A stretch of DNA of 64,000 nt from Burkholderia sp. Ax-1719 (GCF_011753055.1 NZ_VWWJ01000011.1:62001-126000), one strand, 5' to 3'; shown: positions 26,238 through 35,016, counted from the stretch's first letter. Made by a program: numbers and translations. The notes: a model not told the origin generated them from the letters alone.

Positions 26238-26584
26238 GCATTTTCTCCGTGGCGAGCGGCATTGTCGTCGGCGGCGTCCTGCGATGGGTCGAGCAGATCG
26301 AGCTGGTTCTCGCGGTCTGCACCTGCGCGGGCGCGGGGCAGCTTTTCGAGGATCGCGTTCAGTCGGACCTGCGCGTCGTCGATCTTGGCGGACAGACCAT
26401 CGCGCTCGGCCTGCAACGCGTTGCGCTCTTCGCGCACCTGTTCGAGTTCGACGCGCGTCGCTTCGCATTGCGCGCGCAATTGCGCGAGTTGCTCTTCGAG
26501 CGCCACGCGTGCTTCATGATGGCGCTGATTGATCTCGATCAGCCGCCCGATGTTTTGTGAGAGTGTTTCGAGTTCGTTGAGCAT
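26234..26584 (-). CDS. Coiled-coil protein upstream of zapA (possible ZapB-like)
   Basis: A 116-residue soluble protein whose first 80 residues form a continuous coiled coil with leucine heptads (MLNELETLSQNIGRLIEINQ onward). An acidic tail (about residues 90-116) is rich in Asp and Ala. It is translationally coupled to zapA. In gamma-proteobacteria a small coiled-coil gene (TIGR02449/ZapB-like) occupies the same place. A role at the division ring with ZapA is inferred from position and fold only, since coiled coils give weak homology evidence. Confidence 0.8.
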   Translation of the reverse strand: MLNELETLSQNIGRLIEINQRHHEARVALEEQLAQLRAQCEATRVELEQVREERNALQAERDGLSAKIDDAQVRLNAILEKLPRARAGADRENQLDLLDPSQDAADDNAARHGENA

Positions 26585-27012
26585 GTGCTGCGTCCTCTAA
26601 AGACAGGCATTCTAGCGCGGATTGTCGCGTATTCCGACATCCGCGACGTTTCCAGACGTAACAACCCTACTTCTTGCCCGTATCTTGCAGTTTCAGGCTC
26701 AAAATGCGGACCCGCGGCCCCGCGATTTCACGGATTCGACGCCAGGTCGAGTGCGCGTGCGCTGCAATAATGACGCCGTGTTGACACGCGCCATCGGGCT
26801 TTTCTACCCATGTGAATCGTCTAAAGCCGCCTGAAAGAGGGGACAAGACGTGGCAGGCGCGGCCTTGTTCCGTGCAGCATTGCGCCTGTCTTTTACGACC
26901 ATTTCATCTCACCAGGGAAAAAAACGGACAATAGCGAAACCTGCTTTGCAGCCCCTGTTTTGCAGTCCTTTTACGACCGACTGATTTCGACCGATTTCGA
27001 CCGCCGCCCACG
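26585..27012. other. 428-base spacer before the B12 operon, with direct repeats
   Basis: No gene is seen. I found two copies of CTTTTACGACC (26890-26900 and 26968-26978) and a tandem pair of GATTTCGACC (26983-26992 and 26993-27002) just before btuC. No B12-box-like conserved segment of a cobalamin riboswitch is recognisable on the plus strand. The left part must hold the promoter for the coiled-coil/zapA pair. Confidence 0.55.
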
Positions 27013-28095
27013 ATGCCAACCGTAAGCTCCGACGAACCGCGCCAGGCCCACGCGCTGCCAGGATCGCGTGCGCCTGGCGCCGCTCGCCCGGCGATGCATG
27101 CACGCCGCGCCGTGACGATCTGGTGCGCGCTTGCGCTGGCTTCCTGCGCGGTGTTTTTCGCGTCGCTCGTGATCGGCAGCGTGCCGGTGACCTTCACTCA
27201 GGCGCTGCACGCGCTCTGGCCTGATGCAGGGCCGCACGAACTCGCGGTCGAGATCGTGCAAACGCTGCGGCTGCCGCGCTCGCTCGGTGGCTTTGCGTGT
27301 GGCGCGTTGCTCGCGCTCGCGGGCGCGCTGCTGCAGGTGTTGCTGCGCAATCCGCTGGCTGAGCCCTATGTGCTGGGCGTCTCGGGTGGCGCGGCGGCCT
27401 TCGCCCTCGTTGCGATGATCGCGGGCTTCGCATGGTGGGCCGTGCAGGCGAGCGCCTGTGCAGGCGCATTCGTGTCGATCCTGCTGGTGCTCGGCCTCGC
27501 GCGCCGCGAACTCTGGCGCGGCGAACCGCAGGACAGCTCGCCGCGTCTGCTGCTCACCGGCGCGGTGACGGCGGCGGGGTGGGGCGCGCTCATCACCTTG
27601 CTGCTCACGCTTGCGCCCGACACGCGGCTGCGCGGCATGCTGTTCTGGCTGACGGGCGATCTCGACGGCATCGGCAAGGCATGGCCCGCGTGGACCGCGC
27701 TGGCACTCGTGCTGATTTTCGGCGTGCGCGCCGCGCCGCGTCTGAACGTGCTGCTGCGCGGCGACGCCGCTGCGCAGGCGCTGGGGGTGCCGGTGCTGCG
27801 CCTGCGCCTGGGGGTTTATCTGGCGGCCTCGCTGGCGGCGGCTGTGGCGGTGACGACGGGCGGCACCATCGGCTTTGTCGGGCTCGTCGTGCCGCATGTG
27901 TTGCGGCTCGCATTTGGCAACGACCAGCGCATGCTCGTGCCCGCGGCGGCGCTCGCGGGCGGCCTCGCCGTGATGGCCGCCGATCTCGCGGCGCGAACCA
28001 TCGCCGCGCCGACGCAATTGCCGGTGGGCGTTGTGACCGCGCTCGCGGGCGTGCCGATGTTCCTGTGGATGTTGCTACGCAGACGCCCGACATGA
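27013..28095 (+). CDS. btuC: FecCD-family permease, probable vitamin B12 importer BtuC
   Basis: A 360-residue inner-membrane permease of the BtuC/FecCD family with about ten helices. A hydrophilic N-terminal extension of about 30 residues precedes the first helix. Family landmarks are TLRLPRSLGGFACGALLALAG, RNPLAEPYVLGVSGGA and the L-loop region ALGVPVLRLRLG that docks the ATPase. The family also moves ferric siderophores and heme; corrinoid specificity is inferred from the neighbours (btuD, cobT, cobS, and btuF on the opposite strand). The stop overlaps the btuD start by 4 bases. Confidence 0.88.
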   Translation: MPTVSSDEPRQAHALPGSRAPGAARPAMHARRAVTIWCALALASCAVFFASLVIGSVPVTFTQALHALWPDAGPHELAVEIVQTLRLPRSLGGFACGALLALAGALLQVLLRNPLAEPYVLGVSGGAAAFALVAMIAGFAWWAVQASACAGAFVSILLVLGLARRELWRGEPQDSSPRLLLTGAVTAAGWGALITLLLTLAPDTRLRGMLFWLTGDLDGIGKAWPAWTALALVLIFGVRAAPRLNVLLRGDAAAQALGVPVLRLRLGVYLAASLAAAVAVTTGGTIGFVGLVVPHVLRLAFGNDQRMLVPAAALAGGLAVMAADLAARTIAAPTQLPVGVVTALAGVPMFLWMLLRRRPT

Positions 28096-28913
28096 CGACG
28101 CACACGCAACCCATGTTCGCTGCGCACGCGCTCACGTTGTGCGTGGGCTCGCGCACGCTCGTCGGGAATCTCACACAACGCTTCGGCGCAGGCGAAATCT
28201 GGTGCGTGGCCGGTGCGAACGGCGCGGGTAAAACCACTTTGATCGCCACGCTTGCGGGATTGCGCTCTCCGGCCGCGGGACATGTCGAAATCGACGGCAT
28301 CGCGCTGCGCGACTGGAAGCCCGCGCGTCTCGCGCAACGCCGCGCGCTGATGCCGCAAGACGTGCGCGACGCCTTTAGCGCGAGCGTGCTCGACATCGTG
28401 CTGCTCAATCGTTATCCGCATCTCGCGGGCTGGGGCTGGGAAAGCGACGACGACCGCGCCGCCGCGCATGCCGCGCTCGCACAGCTTGGCCTCGAATCGT
28501 TTGCCGCGCGCGATGTGCTATCGCTCTCTGGCGGCGAACGTCAGCGCGTGGCGCTTGCGGCGGCGCTGTGTCAGGACGCGCCGCTGCTCCTGCTCGACGA
28601 ACCGCTCGCGCATCTGGACCTGCATCATCAGATTGCGTGTCTCGAAGCGTTGAATCGATGGGTGCGTGCCGACGCCCGCACGGTGGTGCTGTCCTGCCAC
28701 GATCTCAATCTCGCGCGCCGCTACGCGACGCACGCCTTGCTGCTCGATGGCCGTGGCGCGTGCTGGGCCGGGCCGGTGCGCGACGTACTCACGGCCGAGC
28801 GCGCAAGCGAAGCGTTCGGCCATCCGCTCGCACTGATACGCGACGGTCCACACGAAGCGCTCGTGCCCGCGCTGGGCACGGCCACGCACACTGATTACCC
28901 GTACGATCGCTGA
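28092..28913 (+). CDS. btuD: ABC transporter ATPase, probable BtuD
   Basis: A 273-residue ATPase that energises the btuC permease. Walker A is GANGAGKTT, the signature is LSGGERQRVALA, Walker B is LLLLDEPLAHLD, and the switch His is in VVLSCHDLNLA. The ATGA overlap with btuC and the adjoining cobT make this a B12 import operon. As with btuC, the substrate is inferred from context. Confidence 0.9.
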   Translation: MTTHTQPMFAAHALTLCVGSRTLVGNLTQRFGAGEIWCVAGANGAGKTTLIATLAGLRSPAAGHVEIDGIALRDWKPARLAQRRALMPQDVRDAFSASVLDIVLLNRYPHLAGWGWESDDDRAAAHAALAQLGLESFAARDVLSLSGGERQRVALAAALCQDAPLLLLDEPLAHLDLHHQIACLEALNRWVRADARTVVLSCHDLNLARRYATHALLLDGRGACWAGPVRDVLTAERASEAFGHPLALIRDGPHEALVPALGTATHTDYPYDR

Positions 28914-28964
28914 ATGACGCTCGTACAAAGCCAGACACAACGCATCGCCACGAACCGAACCGCC

Positions 28965-30035
28965 ATGACCCACACGCTTTCCGATCTGATCACTGTCGAG
29001 CCGCTGGACACCTCGCTGCGCGAGACGCTGCAGCATCTCATCGATACCAAGACCAAGCCGCCGGGCAGCCTCGGCCGCCTCGAAACCCTTGCGCGCCAGC
29101 TCGGCATGATTCAGCGCAGCACGCAGCCTCGCGTCGTGCGTCCCGCGATGATCGTGTTCGCGGGCGACCACGGCATTGCGAACGAAGGCGTGAGCCCCTA
29201 TCCGCAGGCCGTCACGGCGCAGATGGTGGCGAACTTCCTGGCAGGCGGCGCGGCGATCAACGCGTTCAGCGGCGTGGCGGGCCTGGAGCTTGAAATCGTC
29301 GATGCGGGTGTGGCGACGCCGCTGCCGGACGTCGATACCTCGAAGCTGGTTTGCGTGCCCATCGCCCCGGGCACGCGCAACTTCGCGCACGAAACGGCGA
29401 TGACGCGCGAGCAGGCCATCGCCGCGCTGGCGGCGGGCGCGGCGCGCGTGCGTCATCACGCGGCGCTCGGCACCAACGTGATCGGCTTTGGCGAGATGGG
29501 CATCGCGAATACCTCGGCGGCGGCGTGTCTGATGAGCCGTCTGTGCGGTGTGCCGATCGACGAATGCGTCGGGCGCGGTACGGGCCTGGACAACGCGGGC
29601 CTCGCGAAAAAGCGCAACGTGCTGGCGGCGGCGCTCGCGCGCCACGCCAGCGCGCGCGATCCGATCGATGTGCTCGCAACGTTCGGCGGCTTCGAAATCG
29701 CCATGATGGCGGGCGCGTATCTCGAAGCGGCGCGCCAGCGCATGGCGATTCTCGTCGATGGCTTTATCGCGACATCGGCGCTGGTGGTGGCCGATGCGCT
29801 CTCGCCGCATGTGCGCGATTACTGCGTATTCGCGCACGCGTCGAACGAAGCCGGGCATCGACGCATGCTCGATCATTTCGGCGCACGCGAGCTGCTCACG
29901 CTCGATCTGCGTCTGGGCGAAGGCACCGGCGCGGCGCTGGCGGTGCCGTTGCTGCGCGCGGCCACGGCCTTCCTCAACGAGATGGCGAGCTTCGAATCGG
30001 CAGGCGTCGACGACCGCAGCGAGCGTGGGCATTGA
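28965..30035 (+). CDS. cobT: Nicotinate-nucleotide--dimethylbenzimidazole phosphoribosyltransferase
   Basis: A 356-residue enzyme that makes alpha-ribazole phosphate, activating the lower ligand of cobalamin. Visible are KPPGSLGRLE (phosphate-binding), VFAGDHGIANEGVS, GFGEMGIANTSAA and, near the C-terminus, RLGEGTGAALA, which carries the catalytic Glu of the family. I prefer the ATG at 28965 (MTHTLSDLITVEPLD) because it matches the usual length. An in-frame ATG at 28914, directly after the btuD stop, would add 17 residues. Neither has a clear ribosome site. Confidence 0.94.
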   Translation: MTHTLSDLITVEPLDTSLRETLQHLIDTKTKPPGSLGRLETLARQLGMIQRSTQPRVVRPAMIVFAGDHGIANEGVSPYPQAVTAQMVANFLAGGAAINAFSGVAGLELEIVDAGVATPLPDVDTSKLVCVPIAPGTRNFAHETAMTREQAIAALAAGAARVRHHAALGTNVIGFGEMGIANTSAAACLMSRLCGVPIDECVGRGTGLDNAGLAKKRNVLAAALARHASARDPIDVLATFGGFEIAMMAGAYLEAARQRMAILVDGFIATSALVVADALSPHVRDYCVFAHASNEAGHRRMLDHFGARELLTLDLRLGEGTGAALAVPLLRAATAFLNEMASFESAGVDDRSERGH

Positions 30036-30079
30036 ACGAGCCTGATAAAAGCGCACAATCCGGCGCGCGTGGAGCGAGC

Positions 30080-30856
30080 GTGAGCGCATTGAATCCGCTG
30101 ATGGAAGTGCGCTATTTCTTCACGGCGCTCGGCTATTTCACGCGCGTGCCGGTGCCGCGCTGGGTCGGCTTCGAACCGCAGTGGCTCAATGCGGCGGCGC
30201 GCTATTTTCCGCTCGTTGGCGTGTTGATCGGCGTGCTGGAGGCGCTCGTCTATCTGGCCGCATTGCGCGTGTTCCCTGCCGGTGTGGCCGTGCTGCTTTC
30301 GATGGCGGCAAGCTTGCTGGTGACAGGCGCGTTCCACGAAGACGGTCTCGCCGATTGTCTCGACGCCTTTGGCGGCGCGTACAAAAAAGAGGACGTGCTG
30401 CGCATCATGCACGACTCGCGCATCGGCGCTTTTGGGGCGATTGGTCTGGTCGTTACGCTGGCCTTGAAGTGGCAAACGCTCGCCATGCTGCCGCCTTGGC
30501 GCGCGGCCACGTTGATGATCGCGGGCCATGCGGCAAGCCGCGTATTCGCGATCAGCTATCTGGCGTCGCTCGATTATGTGCGCGCCGAAGGCAAGGCGAA
30601 GCCGGTTGCGCAGCGCCTGAGCGCGGCGGCGTTGCTGGTCGCGGCCGTGTTCGGTCTGCCGTGGCTGTGCTGGCCCGCGTGGCCGGACTGGCGTGCGGCC
30701 ATCGCGACGCTTGCCTTGCTTGGCGTGCTGCGCTTCGCGCTGGGGCGTTATTTCGTGCGGCGCATCGGCGGCTATACGGGCGATTGCCTGGGCTTCGCGC
30801 AGCAGATTTTCGAACTCGCGATCTACCTCATGGGACTCGCATGGATCTCGTCCTGA
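30080..30856 (+). CDS. cobS: Adenosylcobinamide-GDP ribazoletransferase CobS
   Basis: A 258-residue inner-membrane enzyme that joins alpha-ribazole (phosphate) to adenosylcobinamide-GDP, the last assembly step. It is largely hydrophobic with five to seven helices. Family motifs are FFTALGYFTRVPVP, FHEDGLADCLDAFGG (the acidic metal-binding motif) and DSRIGAFGAIGL. The GTG at 30080 is chosen because GGAG lies 5 bases upstream; a TTG at 30032 overlapping the cobT stop is possible but has no ribosome site. It overlaps the next gene by 16 bases. Confidence 0.92.
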   Translation: MSALNPLMEVRYFFTALGYFTRVPVPRWVGFEPQWLNAAARYFPLVGVLIGVLEALVYLAALRVFPAGVAVLLSMAASLLVTGAFHEDGLADCLDAFGGAYKKEDVLRIMHDSRIGAFGAIGLVVTLALKWQTLAMLPPWRAATLMIAGHAASRVFAISYLASLDYVRAEGKAKPVAQRLSAAALLVAAVFGLPWLCWPAWPDWRAAIATLALLGVLRFALGRYFVRRIGGYTGDCLGFAQQIFELAIYLMGLAWISS

Positions 30857-31440
30857 TCCGCCATCCGGCCGTGGCGGTCGAGGCTGGCGTCTGCTACGGC
30901 CGCTCCGACGTGGCGCTTGCCGCCGATGCCGAAGCGGGTGCGGCGTCGATTGCCGCGCGGCTGGTGGCATTGGGCGTGCGCGCGCCCGTGCGCATCGAAA
31001 CAAGTCCGCTCATGCGTTGCGCAAGCGTGGCGCGCGTGCTGGCGCGAGAGCACGGCGCGCTCGCGCTGCAAGAAGATGCGCGTCTCGCGGAAATGGATTT
31101 CGGCGCGTGGGAAATGCAGCGCTGGGATGGCATCGAGCGTACGCAGATCGACGCGTGGGCGGCGAATTTTCTGCACGCGCGCGATCACGGCGGCGAAAGC
31201 GTCGCGCAATTCGATGCGCGAGTGACATCGTGGTTCGAAGCGCTGGAAGTAGAACACGTCGATGCGCGCACAACGATATGGGCAATGGCGCATGCGGGCG
31301 TAATCCGCACGATTGCCGCACGCGCGCTAGGCGTATCGCTCGAACGTTGCGTGCGCTGGCCTTTGGACATGGCCGCCATCGTCGTGCTGCGGCGCGAATC
31401 GCCGGGCGGCGAATGGCTGCTTTCTCGCTGGAATGCTTAG
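30841..31440 (+). CDS. cobC: Alpha-ribazole phosphatase, histidine phosphatase family
   Basis: A 199-residue phosphatase expected to remove the phosphate of alpha-ribazole phosphate or adenosylcobalamin phosphate. The catalytic His is in LIRHPAVAVEAG (RHP in place of the common RHG), followed by VCYGRSDVAL, which is typical of CobC. The second active-site His is in WAMAHAGVIR. Overlap with cobS by 16 bases shows it belongs to the same operon. General phosphoglycerate-mutase-like activity is the alternative, but context argues strongly for CobC. Confidence 0.88.
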   Translation: MDLVLIRHPAVAVEAGVCYGRSDVALAADAEAGAASIAARLVALGVRAPVRIETSPLMRCASVARVLAREHGALALQEDARLAEMDFGAWEMQRWDGIERTQIDAWAANFLHARDHGGESVAQFDARVTSWFEALEVEHVDARTTIWAMAHAGVIRTIAARALGVSLERCVRWPLDMAAIVVLRRESPGGEWLLSRWNA

Positions 31441-31501
31441 AGCGTGCGCGCGATGTGAGCGTCATTGATCCGGATGCCGGATCAATTCGTGCGCGCACGC
31501 T
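31441..31501. terminator. Nested double dyad at the cobC / btuF convergent junction
   Basis: An inner perfect 10-bp stem (ATTGATCCGG at 31464-31473 with 31477-31486, loop ATG) sits inside an outer 11-bp inverted repeat (AGCGTGCGCGC at 31441-31451 with 31491-31501). The outer right arm lies within the last codons of btuF. It probably terminates both convergent operons, though no U-tract is present. Confidence 0.5.
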
Positions 31502-32372
31502 GCAAATCTTCGCAAAGTTTTTGCGCGCCCTGGGCGATGCGCGGCCCCGCACGCGACAGCAGATCGCCGTCGATGGCGTAGAGGTTGCCGTGCGCTACCG
31601 CTTTCAACTGCGGCCACGCGCGCCAGTGCTCCAGCGCGGGCAAGGGGCGATCCGGCGCGGTTGCGCCCGCTGAGGCGGTCACGATGGCATCGGGATTCGC
31701 GGCGATGACGGCTTCGGTCGAGAGCGTCGGCACCAGCGGACGCAGTGCGGCGAACACGTTGCGGCCTCCGCAGAGCGCGATCGCATCGGAAATCATCGAC
31801 TCGCCGTTGATCGTCATGAGCGGCTGATCCCACACTTCATAGAACACGTTCACCGGCGCGCGCTGGGCGTAGGTCGCGCGCAGCTGCGCGATCTGGCCGC
31901 GATAAGCGCTCGCCGCCGCCTGCGCGGCCGGCTCCGTGCCGAGCAGCGCACCCAGACGCGTGAGCGAGGTCGCCACGTCGTCCAGCCGATGCGGTTCGCT
32001 GAAAAACAGCGGAATATGCAGTTCGCGCAGACGGTCGAGTTGCTGCTGCGCATTGCCGTGTCGCCAGACGACGATCAGATCGGGCTTGAGCGCGGCGATG
32101 CGTTCGAGGTCGAGCGCGCGGTTGTCGCCCACGCGCGGCACGGCCTTCGCTTCGGGCGGGTAGTCGCTGTAGCTCACCGCGCCCACCAGCTTCGCGCCGC
32201 CGCCAGCCGCGTAGATCAGCTCGGTGACGTGCGGCGCGAGGCTCACCACGCGCTGCGCGGGCGCGGCCAGCGTGATGGTGTCGCCGTTATCGTCGATGGC
32301 GCTCACGGGGGCGGCGTGGGCGATGTCGATGGTGAGCGCGGCGGCGAGCGCAAGCAGGAAATGCGCACGCAT
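31482..32372 (-). CDS. btuF: Cobalamin-binding periplasmic protein BtuF
   Basis: A 296-residue exported receptor that delivers corrinoid to BtuCD. The signal peptide covers residues 1 to about 20 (ALTIDIAHA). The mature part opens with a VVSLAPHVTELIYAAGGGAKLVGAVSYSD stretch typical of BtuF, followed by PRVGDNRALDLERIAALKPDLIVVW. The two-lobe helical-hinge fold is implied. It is last in a minus-strand run cobU-cbiB-cobD-btuF, with its ATG overlapping the cobD stop by one base. Its transporter partners are on the opposite strand, 3 kb away. Confidence 0.92.
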   Translation of the reverse strand: MRAHFLLALAAALTIDIAHAAPVSAIDDNGDTITLAAPAQRVVSLAPHVTELIYAAGGGAKLVGAVSYSDYPPEAKAVPRVGDNRALDLERIAALKPDLIVVWRHGNAQQQLDRLRELHIPLFFSEPHRLDDVATSLTRLGALLGTEPAAQAAASAYRGQIAQLRATYAQRAPVNVFYEVWDQPLMTINGESMISDAIALCGGRNVFAALRPLVPTLSTEAVIAANPDAIVTASAGATAPDRPLPALEHWRAWPQLKAVAHGNLYAIDGDLLSRAGPRIAQGAQKLCEDLQRARTN

Positions 32373-33394
32373 CAGCCGATCACCTGAACGGCCTGCGCGA
32401 GCGCGCTGGTAAAGCGTTGCCATTCCTCCTCCGAAGCCGGCAGGCCGAAACGCAGGCTTGCGGGCGTTTCGAAGCGGCGCGTCCAGACCGCGCGAGCAGC
32501 GAGCGCGTCCTGCAACTGCGCGGCGCGCGGCTCGGCGATCCATGCGTAGAGCGGCGTGGCGTGCGGCGTGAAACCCTGAGCCGAAAGCAGTGCGGCGAGA
32601 CGCGCGCCGTCCGCCGCCAGACGCTCGCGCATCGATGCTTGCCAGGCGGCGTCTTCGAATGCGTGCGTGACGGCGTGGCGCGCCGGGCCGCTCACGGTCC
32701 AGGCGCCCAGACGCGCGCGCAAGGCCGCGAGCAAGGCGGGCCGCGCGAGCGCGAAGCCGCAGCGTGCTCCCGCCAGGCCGAAGAATTTGCCCGGCGAGCG
32801 CAGCACCACGAGGCCTTCGAGATTGACCGCATCGGCCAGCGATTCGGCGCGCGCCTGAGGATAGGCATCGGCGAATGCTTCATCGACGATCAGCGTGCCG
32901 CCACGCGCCGCCAGTTGCGCGTGCCAGCGCAGCAGCGTGTCGCGGGCGACGAGCGTGGCGGTCGGATTGTTCGGATTGACGACGACGGCGTGCATGACGT
33001 CATGGGGCAGCGTGTGAGCGCCGATATCGAGCGGCACGACCGTGTGCCCGGCTTCGGCGAAAGCGGGCGCGTACTCGCCGTACGTGAGCGCAGCGATGGC
33101 CACCCGCGCGGGCGACAGCAGCGCGGGCAATGCGCGGATCGCCGCCTGGCTTCCAGCTACCGGCAGGACGTGTTGGGCGTCGGGCGCGCCATAGTAGCGC
33201 GCGGCGCAGGCGGCGAAACCGTCGCCGTCATCGGGCAAACGTCGCCAGGCAGCGGCCGGCAGCGGCGGCACCGGATAACCATGCGGATTGATGCCGGTCG
33301 ACAGATCGATCCACGACGCCCAGCCGATGCCGTAGCGTTGCGCGGCCTCATGCAGATTGCCGCCGTGCGCGACCATGCGCGGTGTGTCAGACAT
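32372..33394 (-). CDS. cobD: L-threonine-O-3-phosphate decarboxylase
   Basis: A 340-residue PLP enzyme of the class I aminotransferase fold that makes (R)-1-amino-2-propanol phosphate, the linker of the nucleotide loop. Visible are HGGNLHEAAQRYGI, LSTGINPHGYP, VNPNNPTA and the Schiff-base Lys in RSPGKFFGLAGARCGF. In P. denitrificans naming the same protein is CobC, so symbols differ between systems. It overlaps cbiB by 8 bases upstream and btuF by 1 base downstream. An internal start (MVAHGGNLHEA) six codons later is possible. Confidence 0.92.
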   Translation of the reverse strand: MSDTPRMVAHGGNLHEAAQRYGIGWASWIDLSTGINPHGYPVPPLPAAAWRRLPDDGDGFAACAARYYGAPDAQHVLPVAGSQAAIRALPALLSPARVAIAALTYGEYAPAFAEAGHTVVPLDIGAHTLPHDVMHAVVVNPNNPTATLVARDTLLRWHAQLAARGGTLIVDEAFADAYPQARAESLADAVNLEGLVVLRSPGKFFGLAGARCGFALARPALLAALRARLGAWTVSGPARHAVTHAFEDAAWQASMRERLAADGARLAALLSAQGFTPHATPLYAWIAEPRAAQLQDALAARAVWTRRFETPASLRFGLPASEEEWQRFTSALAQAVQVIG

Positions 33395-34322
33395 GCGTCG
33401 CCACGCTCACGAAAGCCAGCGCGATCAGCGTGGCGAGCCAAAGGATGGTGGTGCGTTCGACGAGGCGCAGTGCGGCTTCCACGTCCTGCGCCCGCGGCGG
33501 CAAGCCCGCGCCGAGCGGCGGGCGTTCCTCGATCGCACCGTGATAGACCGCCGCGCCGCCCAGCAGCACGTTCAGGCTGCCCGCGCCTGCGGCCATCACC
33601 GGCCCGGCGTTCGGGCTGTCCCAGCGGCGCGCCTGCTCGCGCCAGCAGCGCAGCGCCATGCGCGTGTCGCCGAGCAGCGCGTAGCTCGTGGCCGTGAGGC
33701 GCGCGGGAATCCAGTTGAGCACATCGTCGATGCGCGCGGCTGCCCAGCCGAAGCGCAGGAAGCGCGGAGTGCGATAGCCCCACATCGCGTCGAGCGTGTT
33801 GGCGAGGCGAAACGCCAGCGCGCCCGGCCCGCCCGCGATGGCGAACCAGAACAGCGCGCCGAAGATCGCGTCGTTGCCGTTTTCGAGCGCCGATTCGCAG
33901 GCCGCGCGCGACAGCGCGGTGGCGTCGGCGTTGGCGGTGTCGCGCGAAACGATGCGCGCCGTGAGCGTGCGCGCCGCCGCGAGGTCGCGTTCGGCGAGCG
34001 CCCGGGCGATCGGCCCGATGTGTTCTTCGAGACTGCGTGCGCCGAGCGCGAACCACAGCAGCGCGACATGTACCACCCAGCCAAACGGCCAGGGCAGCGC
34101 CGCGCAGAGGATCATCGCGATCACGACGGGCGGCGCGACGGCGAGCAGCCAGGCGAGCAGGCCGAGCGGGCGGCCGCGCCGCCCGGTATTCAGGCGCTTC
34201 TCGATGCGCCCGGCGAGCGTGCCGAAGGCGACCAGCGGATGCGCGCGGCGCGGCTCGCCGAACCAGCGGTCGACGGCGACGCCAGCGACGGCGAGTGCAG
34301 CGGTGACGGGCAGGCTCAGCAT
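33387..34322 (-). CDS. cbiB: Adenosylcobinamide-phosphate synthase CbiB
   Basis: A 311-residue inner-membrane enzyme that attaches aminopropanol phosphate to adenosylcobyric acid. It has several hydrophobic segments. Family motifs are DRWFGEPRRAHPLVAFG near the N-terminus, SALENGNDAIFGALFW in the centre, NTLDAMWGYRT, DDVLNWIPARLTA and AGSLNVLLGGAAVYHG. It overlaps both neighbours by 7-8 bases, so the set is one tightly coupled operon. Some nomenclature calls it CobD; I use cbiB to avoid confusion with the decarboxylase. Confidence 0.93.
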   Translation of the reverse strand: MLSLPVTAALAVAGVAVDRWFGEPRRAHPLVAFGTLAGRIEKRLNTGRRGRPLGLLAWLLAVAPPVVIAMILCAALPWPFGWVVHVALLWFALGARSLEEHIGPIARALAERDLAAARTLTARIVSRDTANADATALSRAACESALENGNDAIFGALFWFAIAGGPGALAFRLANTLDAMWGYRTPRFLRFGWAAARIDDVLNWIPARLTATSYALLGDTRMALRCWREQARRWDSPNAGPVMAAGAGSLNVLLGGAAVYHGAIEERPPLGAGLPPRAQDVEAALRLVERTTILWLATLIALAFVSVATHV

Positions 34323-34891
34323 GACGGCGCGGCCTTCGAAGGCGCTTTCAGGACCAGCGGCAGGCCGGCGGCGATCAGCGTCGCACGGTCGGCGATGGTG
34401 GCGATGCGCTGGTTCAGGCGGCCGAGTTCGTCGACATAAAGGCGGGTGGCTGCGCCCATCGGCACGACGCCCATGCCGATTTCGTTGCTCACCACCAGCA
34501 CCGTGCCGCGCGCGCGTTCGCAGGCCGCCGCGAAGGCGTCGATGCGTTCGCGCCAGTCGGGGCGCGGGTGTTCGGAATCGGGCGGACAGAGCAGGGTGGC
34601 GAGCCAGAGCGTGAGGCAGTCGATCAGCACGCAGTGGCCGGGCGCGGCGGCGGCGTCGAGCGCGCCAGCCAGATCGAGCGACGCTTCGACGAGGCCCCAA
34701 TGCGCGGGCCGCCGCGCGCGATGATGGCCGATGCGGGCGTTGAATTCGGCATCCGCCTGTGCGCCTGTGGGCACCGCGGCGGTGGCGATGTAGGTGACCG
34801 GCAGGCCGCTGTCGGCGGCGAGACGTTCGGCGTAGGCGCTCTTGCCCGAGCGCGCGCCGCCGACGATGAAAGTGAGATCGCGTGAAATCAT
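34316..34891 (-). CDS. cobU: Adenosylcobinamide kinase / guanylyltransferase CobU
   Basis: A 191-residue bifunctional enzyme that phosphorylates adenosylcobinamide and then adds GMP. The P-loop is GGARSGKS at residues 11-18. The region HHRARRPAHW carries the His that forms the guanylyl intermediate in the family, and VLIDCLTLWLATLL and VSNEIGMGVVP are conserved. First gene of the minus-strand B12 operon; its start lies 125 bases from the divergent cbiP start. The C-terminus overlaps cbiB by 7 bases. Confidence 0.94.
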   Translation of the reverse strand: MISRDLTFIVGGARSGKSAYAERLAADSGLPVTYIATAAVPTGAQADAEFNARIGHHRARRPAHWGLVEASLDLAGALDAAAAPGHCVLIDCLTLWLATLLCPPDSEHPRPDWRERIDAFAAACERARGTVLVVSNEIGMGVVPMGAATRLYVDELGRLNQRIATIADRATLIAAGLPLVLKAPSKAAPSC

Positions 34892-35016
34892 CGCGTGATT
34901 GTAGCGGCTGCAGTCGAGGGGGCTGTCGGCTGTAACCGCGCGCCTCGCAGGGCCGCGCTGCCGTGCGTGTAGGGCCAATGGGATAATGCGCCTTCGTCCG
35001 AACGTACCAGGCCACG

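Noticed and set aside
26585..27012. Cobalamin riboswitch upstream of btuC
   Set aside because: I looked for the B12 box and neighbouring conserved helices and did not find them. A covariance-model search would be decisive.
28914..28964. N-terminal extension of CobT from the ATG next to the btuD stop
   Set aside because: The extra 17 residues look unlike the family start; kept as an alternative only, since neither start has a clear ribosome site.
30841..31440. RHP instead of RHG in CobC as a sign of inactivation
   Set aside because: The catalytic His itself is retained, the second His is present, and the residue after it varies among CobC-like phosphatases.
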